Shown here: positions 22,196 through 41,430 of the stretch, in pieces | How positions within the stretch are numbered: the first letter of the stretch is position 1 | Layout of the letters: each line of letters opens with the position of its first letter | Origin: Closterium sp. Naga37s-1 | Taxonomy: Eukaryota > Streptophyta > Zygnematophyceae > Desmidiales > Closteriaceae | DNA: 64,000 nt | NCBI GenBank assembly: GCA_947471745.1 | Contig: CANJKZ010000008.1 | Coordinates: forward strand, 2,830,001-2,894,000 | Direction of reading: 5' to 3' | Translations under genes and position numbers: made by a program | Notes under the pieces: generated by a model | Seen by the model: the letters and a program-made list of their open reading frames with translations, nothing else | Told to the model about the DNA's origin: nothing | Databases searched by the model: none

Positions 22196-23684
22196 ATAGG
22201 TAGAGCGCAGTAAGACTGTTGTCGCCGCGATGGTCAGCAACAGACCACGGCACCTCGGATGTCGTACCCATCGCAAGTCGAGAGTTGAGATTTCGATTGC
22301 GCTCTCGTGTCAAAACTCGATACTCGATTGATGATCGATGGCCAATCGAGTCAGTATGCTGTCGTCGGGCGGCCCATTCGGTCCAATCTGGATCGTCGGA
22401 TCAGTCACTCTCCGCACAAACTGAGACTCTTCAGCGGCGAACTGGCGGCTGCTAAACGCGATGCATAGGTGCCAGAAAGGCCTTGCTGCGGGTTGTGGAC
22501 GGGTTCCGTCATACGTGTCGTCATGAAGCCAGTCACCGTCAAGTCCGTCGCCGTCCATTGAGCAGACGGGCCGACAAAGGACCTTGCGTCCGTCGTCGCG
22601 AGCTTTCATCCTTGGTCGGTCGCGGAGAGAGCAGGGTGTGCAGGTACCGTATCTAAATAATGTCGTGATGAGGGGCTTTGGAATGCAGACAAGGGAGTAA
22701 GACAAGGGGGAGGGAGGGAGCTTGAATTCAAGAAACACAAAGCCTAGGCAAAATTCACGGTGGCGGGTGGTGGTGGTGAGGTGAATGGTGGTGGATGGTG
22801 GGTGGAAAGTGGTGGTGAGTGGTGAGATGTGGTGAGAGTGATGAGATATTGGGAAGGAGATCGAACTGTTTCTCCGACCAAGGTTTGTTGCCGATGGTTC
22901 GGAACTCTTGAAGCACAGGTTCATTCGGTGTGTTGCGTTCCAAAGCGGTAATGTGTGAGAAACCCAGTTGTAACTGCACATTCCAACAAACCACGAATCG
23001 ATTCAAGTTCACACATGAGCTCCGTATACCCACTTTAGCAAAATGTTCATTCTGAAGGGCTTCCGTGAGCTGGTCCCGCCTACATTTCAGTAGCGAAGCA
23101 ACCTTTCCACCCCACCTCGAGCACCAACCCACTTCCTTCCACCCCACAACACGCTTCACCTCGCCTGCTCGCACCACGCCTATTGCACTGGCATTCCCAG
23201 TAGCTACCCCTGCACTAGTTATTGCTCCTACCGCAGCCTGTCACATTGAAGAAACCCCATTAAATCGTCGCGTATCAGTCAAGTCTGAGCGTAGTCCACA
23301 CGTCAGAGTCCCTTCGCGTGCGTCGCGACGGAGTCCGCTTGCGGGGATAGCCATGACGGCTCAAGCGAGTCGCAAGCCGCGCTCGTGTCTGAGAGCGACT
23401 GGAAGGTTGATTTTCCATGTCTCAGACTCAGAGAGTGCCAAGGCCTATAAATCAGATGCTCAGCTCGACATAGTTATCACATCTTCCATATTCTCTCCCT
23501 CCATTCTCCTTCCTTTTCGTATTAGAGTCGTTCGTGCATACCGATCACGGCTCTGCTAACAGCATCATTTTTCGACTGTGCTTCGCTCCTGAAACCATCG
23601 CATTCGCGTGCAAGCTCACCTTGTCATTGCCGCTACTTTTCTTACAAGCTTTTCACCGAGATCTGAGCATCTGAGAAGTTTTTC
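22196..23684 (+). promoter_or_regulatory. Upstream region of gene 4 (A)
   Basis: No recognised gene lies between E2 and gene 4. A GGTGG-rich block lies at about 22.76-22.85 kb. A TATA box TATAAAT at 23456-23462 is followed by a pyrimidine-rich stretch, 229 bp before the gene 4 start. Open frames on both strands (about 22.3-23.0 and 23.07-23.56 kb) lack family similarity and are not called as genes. Confidence 0.5.
23456..23462 (+). promoter_or_regulatory. TATA box of gene 4 (A)
   Basis: TATAAAT is in a GC-richer setting upstream of gene 4 and is conserved in unit B at 63720-63726. Confidence 0.55.
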
Positions 23685-24239
23685 ATGGCTGCTACTTCTA
23701 GTTGCACCGCGCGGCTCCACTCAGGCCGCAACCTGCTTCCCCTTCCTCTCGCCTTCCTGCTGCTCCTCGCCGTCACCAGCGCCAGCGCCGCGCGGCCCGT
23801 CCTTCACGCATCCCCCTCCGCCACGCGCGGCGTCGCCCGCCGTGCGCTCGCCCACGCGGACTCCGCCGTGTCCCCGCAGAGGGTGGAGCGCCGAAAACTC
23901 TTCAGCTGGGACGGCGTGACCGTGGATCAGATCAAAGCCGGCAGCCTGGGCACGATCGACGGTCCGAATGACGACGAGGTGACGACGAAGATCGTGGATC
24001 TATTCATGAACGCGGGGTACAACGTGATGGTCATTCAGAGCGACCACTCCGTGCAAGGCGACCCGGAATCCGTGCAGGTGGAGGTGTGGCACTTCTGGGA
24101 TAACTCCGAGTTCACCGTCTACTTCAAGCAGGGCGCGTTCTCCGTGGAGAATCTTGGCAATGGCGGGTTCGAGAACTGGGCGTTTGGAGGGAACTGGGTG
24201 CGCTACGGCGCCGATGAGAAGGTCGTCGTCTTCTCCTGA
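23685..24239 (+). CDS. Gene 4 (A): secreted protein of unknown family, single exon
   Basis: The product has 184 residues. The start is the first ATG after the TATA box that gives a signal peptide: a polar start followed by LLPLPLAFLLLLAVTSASA. A basic segment (residues about 38-70, with RR and RRK) could be a propeptide. The mature part is acidic and aromatic, with WHFWDNSEF, VYFKQGAF and a Gly/Trp-rich end (GNGGFENWAFGGNWVRYG). The mature part has no cysteine, unlike gene 2. I do not recognise the family; the alternating hydrophobic pattern suggests a small beta-rich domain, which is inference. The signal peptide end VTSASAAR is the same as in FAS1 gene 3. Unit B has a second copy at the window edge. 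Confidence 0.7.
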   Translation: MAATSSCTARLHSGRNLLPLPLAFLLLLAVTSASAARPVLHASPSATRGVARRALAHADSAVSPQRVERRKLFSWDGVTVDQIKAGSLGTIDGPNDDEVTTKIVDLFMNAGYNVMVIQSDHSVQGDPESVQVEVWHFWDNSEFTVYFKQGAFSVENLGNGGFENWAFGGNWVRYGADEKVVVFS

Positions 24240-24688
24240 GGGATAGAGTTAGAGCCTGGGGGTCAGATCAGACCCTAGTGGATGTGATGTGACCAGGTGT
24301 TGGGCTGATGCTGCTTCATATGGTGTGCTTGTTGCTGGTAGTAAGTCAGGCTGTATGTCCATTTCACTGGTTCCCATTGTGCACATGGTGCCTGAGATTG
24401 GTGTTGTGGTGGCAGATGGGTCCTTTATAAGATGTGTACTAGAATTTATGCTGGCTGATGATTGGAGCACGCCTCGGTTTTCTTGACCTGCTGTATGAAA
24501 GCATGGTACATGCAGCTCACAGAAGCATGCCACTCAGCCAGCCTGGCACAAAATCACGCTGACAACATCGCTGCATGCAATTTCAGTGCCTCAGCGTGCC
24601 GGAAAGCAACCCCACCAGAAATGTCTGCAGGGGGTGAGCGGTTTGTGCAATAAACACGCTTCGTGATTGTACAAGGCAGAGTACGAGG
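24240..24688 (+). other. Shared 3' flank of gene 4 (A) and NDUFAF7 (B)
   Basis: AATAAA at 24649-24654 is a likely poly(A) signal for gene 4, only 35 bp before the convergent NDUFAF7 stop. This stretch is also the junction between units A and B. No gene is seen in it. Confidence 0.55.
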
Positions 24689-34214
<9,526 letters not shown>

Positions 34215-34569
34215 CTGGGAATGCCTCCTCTGCTGCCGCTGCTTCTGGGGATGATGGTGGTGGGGTTGATGATGGTGATGATGGTGGTGGTGGTGATGGT
34301 GGTGATGATGGTGATGAGGAGGAGGACGACGACGATGGTGAGGAGGACAGTGATTTTGGTTGCGATGGTGCCGCTGCAGATGGTGACCCTTGGGATCATG
34401 CTCGCCTACTGCTGCAACTGCTTCACCTACTGACGCCCCTCCACCAGTGCTTGCTGTCCTCTCCTCCGTCCCCCCATCACCCGCCCTCCCCTCCTATGGC
34501 CCCCCATCATCCGCCCTCCCCTTTTCCGCCTCTGCAGTAGAGCGGTACTTGAGAGTGGACCATTGCAGG
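34215..34569. other. NDUFAF7 intron or junction with (GAT/GGT) repeats (B)
   Basis: Counterpart of 5385-5740. No gene recognised. Confidence 0.5.
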
Positions 34570-34960
34570 CGCCTGAGAGGGCATGTCAACGAGCGCCATC
34601 GCCGGACGCGGACTCGCGGCGATCGCCGAAGCTGAGCAATTCGCGCCGCCAGAAGAGGGCATGTCAACCATGGAGCCCGAAATCGCAACGCGCAACATCT
34701 ACGGCACGGAGGAACATCCTCTCCCCGGACGTGCATCCCGCCACCTTCAAGGGATCCTGCGCGGTACAAACATCGGCACCTTGGAAGCGGAAGGAACTCC
34801 GCGCCCCTACACGAAGGAAGCCTTCCTGAAGATCTACCCCCACTGGCGCGACCCTAACCCCAAGAAGAAGCTCACCATCGCGCAAGAAGAGGAGCTGGCG
34901 CGACACGAAGCAGATGAGCTTCGCCAGCGCAGTCTCGCCGAGGCACGTGGCACGTTCGCC

Positions 34961-35175
34961 TTCGGCGGATGGGGCGCTGAAGAAGAGGAAAGTGCCTCCA
35001 ATGAAGGGGGTTGGGGAAGCGCCGACGGATGGGGAACGAGCGACACTGGCGGATGGGGCGCCGCAACTGGCGGCAACACTGGCGGCACCTGGGCAAGTGC
35101 GGGCGGTAGATGGGGCACCGCATCTGGCGGCGAAACAAGCGGTTGGGGCACCTCCGGCGGAGGCTGGGGAACTTC
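34961..35175 (+). other. GW/WG-rich stretch in E6 gag (B)
   Basis: Seven WG dipeptides, six of them as GWG, in about 72 residues. One GWG of unit A is RWG here. See the unit A entry for the Argonaute-hook comparison. Confidence 0.6.
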
Positions 35176-38100
35176 CCGTGAAGACCAAAGGGGGGAAGAA
35201 GAAGCAGAGGCGGAACCTCCTGTTGTTCCTCTCGGTCGTCCCCCGTGCCGACCTGCACCCGCGCTACCCCCACCTGACGTCCAGCCGCACCGCGACCCTA
35301 AGGACACCATCGATTGGGGAATGAGCCCTCAACCCCCTGTCGCACAGTCCACGGACCTGACCCCGAGCCGCGCGAGCCCACCTCTTTCCCCGGAACGATC
35401 CCCGGTACCAACATCCCCTTCTCCGTGATTCTCGACACGGAATTCTTGGCGGTGATGCTGACGACTGCGAACGACGAAGAAGAAGAAGCTGAAGAAGCAG
35501 CAGCGGATCCTGCCCCAGTACCTGACGAGGACCCCGAAGCAATGCGCGCACGCTACATGCACACCTCTGGATTCCGCGCCAACGATGACCTTTGGCACAA
35601 GCGCCTCGGTCACCCCTCGCGCGTGACACTGAAGAATTGCATCGAGGCTGGCGTGTTCGCGCCTGGCGCACTCCTGCGCCCTGATGGCACCAAAGTGAGG
35701 AGCATCTCACAACCACGCAATTGCACCGTCTGCCCCAAAGCCGCGCTGAGTCATCAACCCTTCCCCCTGCTAGAACCCGGAACCAACCGCTACGCCAAGT
35801 TGGAGAAGGTGTATAGCGACTTCCTCGTCGTAGGCTACTGCGGAACCAACGACGAGCAGTACACGCTCACATTCATCGACGCAGGAACCCGCTACGTGTG
35901 GGTTGTGAACCTGGAGGCCCGAAGCAGAGCCTACGAGGCCTTCCGCCTTTGGCTGGCGCACGCGCAGAGGCAGTCCGGAGAGAAATTGAAGGTCTGGCAG
36001 TCGGACGGCGCGGCGGAGTTTCGCAACAAGGAAATACAGGACTACCTGGCGCAGAAAGGAATCGAGCACCACGTCTCCCTCCCCTACGCACACCAGCAGC
36101 AGAGCGTTGCTGAGCGCACAAACCGCACGCTCATGACGAAGGTACGAGCGCTGCTGAAGCAGTCCAAGCTTCCCCAGACATACTGGACGTACGCGATGCA
36201 TCACGCCGTGCGGGTGCACAACCTGCTGTCAACCACAGCCATCACCGGAAACCTGTCCCCGCATCTGAAGTGGATGGGCACGAAGGGCGACACATCCATG
36301 CTCCGCGTGTGGGGGTGCATGGTGCAGTACCGCCCGCCGACATCAACCATCGGCAAATTCGCAAGCCGCGCGCGCTGGGGGATCCACCTCGGCATCAGCC
36401 GCGAATACAAAGCACGGCTAATCCTGGACCTCATCAGCCAGAAAATTACGAAAGCACGCGACGTAATTTTCTACGAACGACTCTTCCTCGGCCAGTTCCG
36501 CGAAGACGAACGGACAAACGCAAATCGCGTCTACGCCAACGACGGGCACAGCTACGCCACGCCCGAGGACGAAGCCGCCGCAGCCATCCTGGAGCAAGAT
36601 ACCAGAGGCGAATTCACAGGAGGAGATCGCTGCAGCAGCGACGACGACGATGACAAAGACCCCTCAGGTGGAGGAGTCGGCGGAGCAGGAGGATTCGGCG
36701 GAGCAGGAGGAAGCGGCGGAGGCGCAGTAGCACCACCGCCTGAACCAGAGAGCGACGACGATGACGTACAGGAGGTCATCTTGCAGCATCGCCACGACAG
36801 CACCGTCTCAAGACTACAGCTGCTAGGGCTCCACACCGCCACCTCAATGGCCCCACGTGTCATCGAGCCCAAGAATCCGCGCCAGGCACTCACGGGACCA
36901 CACAGCAAAAAGTGGCGCGAGGCGATGGATGCAGAAATCAGGGCACTCGAATCCCGCGACACCTGGGTGTTAGTCGATCACGCCGCAATCAAGGGGAGAA
37001 GGATTCTCTCCGGCAAATGGGTCTTCCGCGTGAAGACCGCAACGGATGGCACAATCGAGCGATTTAAGGTGCGCTGGGTCGTACGCGGCTACGATCAGAG
37101 GCACGGCATTGACTTCGACCAGACATTTGCGCCAGTCGACCATCACACCTCGGTCAGAATTCTGCTCGCCATCGCTGCCGCACGACACCTCCCGCTCCGA
37201 CAAATCGATGTGAAGAACGCGTTCCTTTACGCGCTAGTGGACGCAGTGATCTACGTGGAGCAGCCGCACATATACGGCGGAGGGGACTCACGCGTGTGCG
37301 AGCTACGCAAATCCCTTTACGGGATCAAACAGGTGCCAAGGCTCTGGCAGCAGTACCTGCACAACATCCTGCTTGAAATAGGCTTCAAGCAGTTTCCTCA
37401 TGATCCAGGGATGTATCACCGAGACTTCCGCGGTGAATATATCCTGCTCACGGTCTATGTCAACGACCTCCTCTACACAGGGTCAAGCAACGAACTGCTT
37501 GAGCAGTTCGAGAAGAATCTCGCGGGGCGCGTTGACATCACCTGCAACCATGACGTGAAGCAGTTTCTCGGCCTCAACATCTCTTACTCACCAGAAGCCA
37601 TTCACCTCTCAGCAGCCAAGTACGCAGACGAGCTGGGCAAACGCTTCAACATTGCGCCTGCACCACTCTCCACCCCTTACCGCACTTCAGGACCGAACCA
37701 CAAGCCTGACAACAAAGCCCTGTCCCCCGCTGGACTCCAGACTTACCAGCAGCAGCTGGGATGCCTACTCTTCACCTCTGTCACCTGCAGGCCCGATCTC
37801 TCGTACATCGCGAGCCAACTGGCTTAGTACTCCCGCAAACCAACGGCTGAGAATCTCCTGGATCTTCAGCGGGCCCTGCAGTTCTTCATCTCAACGCCCA
37901 ATGTCGAGCTCTGCTATTCCACAGTCCCAACCACTTCCTTCAGCCTCATCGGCTACGTGGACACTGATCACGCTGCTGACCCCGACAATCGACGGTCCAG
38001 AACAGGGTTCCTGTTCCGCCTTGAACCAACAGGACCCATCTCATGGAATTCGCAGAAACAGGAGCTGGTTGCCCTGTCATCAGCGGAAGCTGAGTTCATC

Positions 38101-38447
38101 GCCGCAACAGCAGCATTTGGCGAGGGACTTTACCTACAGAAGCTCTTACAGGAGGCGGAAATTCCATCTTCCCCCACCTTTCTCCTGCACTGCGACAATC
38201 AGAGCGCGATCAGGATCGTGAACAAGCCTGGATTCGTCAACCGCACCAAACACATTGCGTTGCGGTACTTCTTCGTCAAGGACGAATTTGACAAGGTCAA
38301 GGTTGACCTAACCTACTGCCCGACGGGTGACATGGCAGCTGACTTCCTCACGAAGCGACTGTCACATCAGCAGTACCAGCACTGCTCCGAACTCAGCAAA
38401 GTGGTCAAGCGGGTCAATACCTGCTACGGCCAGGAGTGAAGGGGGGG

Positions 38448-38870
38448 TGTTACGAATAGTAAAAGATGAAGTGTTACTGTGCACTCCTGACCGTAGCAAT
38501 CGAAGCATGCAGTACCGAAGCTGAAGACGAACAGGGGAATGACGCGAAGGGTCGTACGGTTACGGAGCATCTGGACCGTCAGGGCAAACAGCATCAGGCA
38601 GCAGCAGTGGCGAGGATTCTGCCCGAGCAGTTTGTAACCGTCTGGAGTCGCACGGTTGGGTTTCGCTGCAATAAGGGAATGTACCCCTTAAAGTACATGG
38701 CTAGCTAGGTCGTTTCGAATTCCACCTTGTACGCTTATTTATATGTTTGTATTTGCATGTTTTAATTTATCTCAATCATTTTACATTCACTCTGATTTGA
38801 GGTCAAGGGCCCACCACCACTACTTGGTCGTGTGCGAACCTTCCTGAGGTGATCCTGGTTACGATCAACA
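38448..38870 (+). repeat. E6 3' LTR (B), about 423 bp
   Basis: Starts TGTTACGAATAG after GAAGGGGGGG. It differs from the unit A LTR by a few substitutions and one or two 1-bp indels. Confidence 0.6.
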
Positions 38871-39711
38871 ACTGATCGCAGCAAGGTTCAAGTATGATAC
38901 CGGTACATATTCTCTATGGGCTGGTAGTATTCACATTTATATCACATTGTACATTCTGTGCTGTGCTAGTACTTCGCACTATACAGTAGTATGCTTATGT
39001 GGCTCCTTGTGATGTCAAATTGTTTACTGACAGGTCACGGGACGTCCTCTTTGAAATCAAGCCGGTCGATATGCCTTTTAGCTGTCATTCCGACTGTCAG
39101 CTGTCAGAATAAAAGAATCAACGCTCGAGATTGCAAGTGTGCAGCCAATGGACCCTCCCTCCACTCCCCCCAAATGACAGGTGCGCCGCCGCATTCCCAG
39201 ATCCCTCCCCTTTTCCCCCTTCCCCTCTGGGCTTCCCCCAAATTGCCAGTTTTCCCAAATCCCCCCGTCTGCCCAATTCCCCCAGCTCTCCAAAACTCGC
39301 GATTGGAGTCCCCGAAGTGCCCAAGGCTCTCTCACGGCCTCGTCGTCCCAATTATTTCACACAAGCAGCCTCATTCTCGACACCCGACAATATTTGTAGG
39401 CGCTTGCGCTGCGGGCTCGTCGTTTTGACTCGAGATGGGAGACGGACGCGTCAGCAACCTCGTGCGATTCGATTCTGCGTGCTCTGGATTGAGTATCCGC
39501 GACGTCGTGGAATGGAAGGAGCACGCACACGCACCACCCTGCCTGAAGCAGCTGCTGTGCCAGATGAGTTAAGGCAACGCGACTCGCCGTTGCGCCAACT
39601 ATTTAACACCTCCTGTGAAACGCTTAATATCATCCCGTTCCATACAGCGCCAAAAAGCTCCTTCTTTCACTCAGCAACCCAACGCTCTCTGACCTGCATA
39701 ATTTTTGCGGT
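38871..39711 (+). promoter_or_regulatory. Upstream region of gene 2 (B)
   Basis: Counterpart of 10042-10884, with TATTTAA at 39600-39606. No gene recognised. Confidence 0.45.
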
Positions 39712-40108
39712 ATGGCCATCCGCGTTAGAAGCACCCTCTTAGCTTTTCTCTGCCTCGCTACTGCTGCCTCCAGCTCCTCCATTCCCCAAAACTTCACCGC
39801 TTTTCACCGTGACGGACCGCGTCGCGCGCTCCTGCAGATCCCCGCGTTCGACCCCGCTGCAACCCTGGGCGCAGCAGCAGGAGTCATGGCCGGCGCCGTC
39901 CAATCAGCAGCCGCCACGTTGGCCAGCACCATCGCGCAAGCTCCCGGCGGGCTCCTATTCCACGACGCGGCGGGAATCTGCTTTGATTTCGGCCCTCTGC
40001 CCGCCTGCGACTTCTATTTCGATCTGCTCGGTCCGCTCGGTCTACCCTCGCTTTGCTTTCCCGTCGTCTCCGGCGGCGCGCTCGTGCTCTCCCAGCAGAA
40101 CGGCGATC

Positions 40109-40244
40109 TGTCAAACATTATATGTTTAAATTGTGTAGGCTATAGTGGGTTTAGCCTTAGGGGGTACAACTTTGTTAGGGTTTCCTACTTGTATCCCCCT
40201 CCTACCTAGTTTCATCCATTCTCGTTCACCTCTACTTTACAACA
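40109..40244 (+). repeat. E4 5' LTR, 136 bp
   Basis: TGTCAAAC...TTTACAACA. The primer-binding site TGGTATCCGACGC begins at 40245. Confidence 0.93.
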
Positions 40245-40294
40245 TGGTATCCGACGCCTAGGTGAGGACCTAGGACCGAAGTTGGTTTGGGCCC
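40245..40294 (+). promoter_or_regulatory. E4 leader: PBS, CCTAGG inverted pair and GGGCCC
   Basis: PBS from 40245, CCTAGG at 40257-40262 and 40269-40274 with a 6-nt spacer, and GGGCCC at 40289-40294. The order is the same as in E1-E3, though the stem differs. Confidence 0.55.
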
Positions 40295-40309
40295 ACCGTT
40301 CCACCGCGC

Positions 40310-41430
40310 CGTCGAGCGCCCCTTCTCACGCCGTCGAGCGCCCCTTCTTGCGCCGTCGAGCGCCCCTCCTAGCGCCGTGGAGCGCCCCTTCTAGCGCCGT
40401 CGAGCGCCCCTACTAGCGCCGTCGTGCGCCCTAGTGGCCGCCGCCCGTAGGCTGCCCATCGCCCGTAGGCTGCCCGTCGCCTGCCGTCGCCTGTAGGCCG
40501 CCCTTACGCTGCCCGTACGCAGCCCGTAGGCCGCGGCCGCCCGTAGGCCGCCAGTACGCCGCCCGTAGGCCGTTGCCGCCCGTAGGCAGCCTGTACGCCG
40601 CCCGTAGGCCGCTGCCGTCCGTAGGCAGCCCGTAGGCAGCCCGTAGGCAGCCCGTCGGCCGCCCGTAGGCCGCTCACGCGCAGGCCGTGACCCGCGCGCC
40701 GCGGCTACTTCACGCCGACGCCTGCAGCCCGCCGGAACCCGTGCGCGTCGCCCCCCTGCCCCTTCGCGACGCCCTTACGGGACCCGCACGTCGCCCCCGC
40801 CTCGTTGCGACGCTGCTGCGGGACCCGCGCGTCGCCCCCGCCTCGTCGCGACGCAGCTGCGGGACCCGCGCGTCGCCCCCGCCTCGTCGCGACGCAGCTG
40901 CGGGACCCGCGCGTCGCCCCCGCCTCGTCGCGACGCAGCTGCGGGACCCGCGCGTCGCCCCCGCCTCGTCGCGACGCAGCTGCGGGACCCGCGCGTCGCC
41001 CCCGCCTCGTTGCGACGCAGCTGCGGGACCCGCACGCGTCGCCCCTGCCTCGTCGCGTCGCCCCCGCGCGCGACCCGCGCGTCGCCCCTGCTCACCGTGG
41101 CGCCCTGCCCTACCCCGCGCCCGCCCTTGGGACGGCCGCCCCTGGCCTCTGGAGCAGCTGCACCTACAGCCGCCCTTGGACCCTGGAGCAGCCGCCCCTG
41201 GCCTCCTGGAGCAGCCACCACAGCAGGAGCCGCCCCTGGACCCTGGAGCAGCCGCCCCTGCAGCAGCCGCCCCTGGCCCCTGGAGCAGCCGCCACTGCAA
41301 GAGCCGCCCCTGGCCCCTGGAGCAGCCGCCCCTGCAGCAGCCGTCCCTGGCCACTGGAGCAGCCGCCCCTGCAGCAGCCGCCCCTGACCCCTGGAGCAGC
41401 TGCCGTCGCGGCCCGGCCCCGCCCTGCAGC
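40310..41430. repeat. GC-rich tandem arrays in the E4 leader
   Basis: Four successive array types: gccgtcgagcgccccttcta (about 40.31-40.43 kb), cccgtaggccgc (about 40.44-40.68 kb), a 42-bp gcgtcgcccccgcctcgtcg type (about 40.79-41.08 kb), and cccctggagcagccgcccct (about 41.15-41.43 kb). Long open frames on both strands follow from the repeats. Confidence 0.8.

Larger units (their letters stand above)
34570..38870 (+). mobile_element. E6 (B): Ty1/Copia with GW-rich gag, one LTR only
   Basis: This is the orthologous copy of the unit A element and the better preserved, with about two or three breaks. Parts are a gag-like region (about 34.58-35.33 kb) with GW/WG stretch, GAG-pre-integrase (about 35.6 kb), integrase (about 35.8-36.3 kb), acidic/Gly linker (about 36.6-36.8 kb), reverse transcriptase (about 36.9-37.65 kb), RNase H (about 37.96-38.44 kb), polypurine tract and 3' LTR (38448-38870). 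As in A, there is no 5' LTR. Insertion must predate the segmental duplication. Confidence 0.85.

Noticed and set aside
22310-22981. 223-codon minus-strand frame with a His/Thr-rich middle (also 62553-63224)
   Set aside because: Crosses a GGTGG repeat; the few A/B differences are mostly amino-acid changing, no family is recognised, and it lies in the gene 4 upstream region.
23065-23559. 164-codon plus-strand frame before gene 4
   Set aside because: It spans the TATA box of gene 4 and has no recognised domain.
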